Below are positions 5,271 through 6,145 of a stretch of DNA of 6,145 nucleotides, one piece after another. The notes below the pieces were generated by a model. The model was not told the DNA's origin. It ran no database searches and saw only the letters and a program-made list of their open reading frames with translations. A program made the position numbers and the translations under genes. The stretch spans positions 1 through 6,145 of the forward strand of contig ONWL01000096.1 of NCBI GenBank assembly GCA_900321525.1, written 5' to 3'. The first letter of the stretch is position 1; each line of letters begins with the position of its first letter. This DNA comes from an uncultured Eubacteriales bacterium. GTDB lineage: Bacteria > Bacillota > Clostridia > Lachnospirales > Lachnospiraceae.

Positions 5271-6145
5271 ATGGGTTATGTTGAAGAGGTACTCGCAAGA
5301 GTAAAAGAGAAGAACGCATCTGAACCAGAGTTTCTGCAGGCTGTAGAGGAAGTATTAGAGTCCCTGAAGCCAGTTGTAGACGCAAACGAAGAGTTCTACA
5401 GAAAAGAAGCGATTTTAGAGAGACTGACAGAGCCGGATCGTCAGATCAAGTTCCGTGTGGCTTGGGTAGATGACAACGGACAGGTTCAGGTGAATACCGG
5501 TTACCGTGTACAGTTCAACAACGCAATCGGACCGTACAAGGGCGGTTTACGTTTACATCCATCTGTAAACATCGGTATCATCAAGTTCTTAGGTTTCGAG
5601 CAGATCTTAAAGAACTCCCTGACAAGCCTGCCAATCGGTGGCGCAAAGGGTGGTTCCGATTTCGACCCGAAGGGTAAGTCCGACAGAGAGATCATGTCCT
5701 TCTGTAAGGCATTCATGACCGAGCTGTACAAGTACATCGGGGCAGATGTAGACGTTCCAGCTGGTGATATCGGTACAGGCGCAAGAGAGATCGGTTATCT
5801 GTACGGACAGTACAAGAAGATCACAAACCTGTATGAAGGCGTTCTGACTGGTAAGGGTCTGACCTATGGTGGTTCCTTAGCTCGTACAGAGGCTACTGGT
5901 TATGGTCTGTTATATATGACTCGTGAGCTGTTAAAGTGCCACGGCATGAGCATGGAAGGCAAGATCTGCTGTGTATCCGGTTCCGGTAACGTAGCAATCT
6001 ATGCAACAGAGAAGGCACAGCAGATGGGCGCTAAGGTTGTAACCGTATCCGATTCTACCGGATGGGTTTACGATCCAGAAGGCATTGACGTGGCTCTGTT
6101 AAAGGAAGTAAAGGAAGTAAAGCGTGCTCGTCTGACCGAGTATGC
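5271..6145 (+). CDS. gdhA: Glutamate dehydrogenase, hexameric (NADP-type likely), 3' partial
   Basis: The first 291 residues of an enzyme usually about 445 long, cut by the window edge. It interconverts 2-oxoglutarate plus ammonium and glutamate in the cytoplasm, linking nitrogen and carbon metabolism. The N-terminal substrate domain has YKGG with Lys90, FEQILKNSL with Lys114, the active-site block LPIGGAKGGSDFDP with Lys126, and PAGDIG with Asp166. These align with Lys89, Lys113, Lys125 and Asp165 of the Clostridium symbiosum enzyme. The nucleotide domain begins with the Rossmann turn SGSGNVA (236-242). That turn and the SDSTG after the second strand (260-264) look more like the NADP-dependent Escherichia coli enzyme than the NAD-dependent C. 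symbiosum one, so EC 1.4.1.4 and a role in ammonium assimilation are favoured but not proven. It has its own promoter and Shine-Dalgarno sequence, separated from the exporter operon by terminators. Codon use is strongly biased (21 AAG to 2 AAA for Lys), as in highly expressed genes. Confidence 0.96.
   Translation, partial: MGYVEEVLARVKEKNASEPEFLQAVEEVLESLKPVVDANEEFYRKEAILERLTEPDRQIKFRVAWVDDNGQVQVNTGYRVQFNNAIGPYKGGLRLHPSVNIGIIKFLGFEQILKNSLTSLPIGGAKGGSDFDPKGKSDREIMSFCKAFMTELYKYIGADVDVPAGDIGTGAREIGYLYGQYKKITNLYEGVLTGKGLTYGGSLARTEATGYGLLYMTRELLKCHGMSMEGKICCVSGSGNVAIYATEKAQQMGAKVVTVSDSTGWVYDPEGIDVALLKEVKEVKRARLTEY

Overview
The window looks like a piece of a low-GC Gram-positive gut-type Firmicute chromosome, most likely Lachnospiraceae (Blautia/Dorea-like). 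This rests on strong AGGAGG-type ribosome binding sites, the style of the efflux adaptors with Asn/Asp/Thr-rich low-complexity inserts, and a glutamate dehydrogenase of clostridial hexameric type. The genus is an inference from protein style and was not tested by a search.

Bases 1-4797 hold the end of a tightly packed plus-strand operon for a MacB/YknXYZ-like tripartite ABC exporter. In order these are: the 3' part of a first membrane-fusion (HlyD/RND-type) adaptor with a very acidic tail; a MacB/LolD-class ATPase; a second, complete, unusually long adaptor; and a MacB/FtsX-type permease. Junctions are a 14-nt gap, a 1-nt stop/start overlap (TAATG) and a 12-nt gap, each with a good Shine-Dalgarno sequence. 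A strong intrinsic terminator at 4805-4838 closes the operon. The ATPase and permease form the motor. The two adaptors share a recognisable C-terminal region and are probably paralogues, perhaps assembling together on the outer face of the membrane. The exported substrate cannot be read from the sequence.

Bases 4798-5270 (473 bp) lie between the operon and the next gene. They hold the operon terminator, a doubtful small reading frame without a ribosome binding site, a hairpin-rich block ending in a second terminator-like structure (4960-5015), two near-identical 24-nt direct repeats exactly 60 bp apart, and a plausible sigma-A promoter.

Bases 5271-6145 carry the first 291 codons of a hexameric glutamate dehydrogenase (gdhA), cut by the right edge. 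Its codon use is that of a highly expressed gene and differs plainly from the exporter genes. All the core genes belong to known families. The least explained structures are the paired repeats upstream of gdhA, the hairpin block, and the large insert and acidic repeats in the two adaptors.
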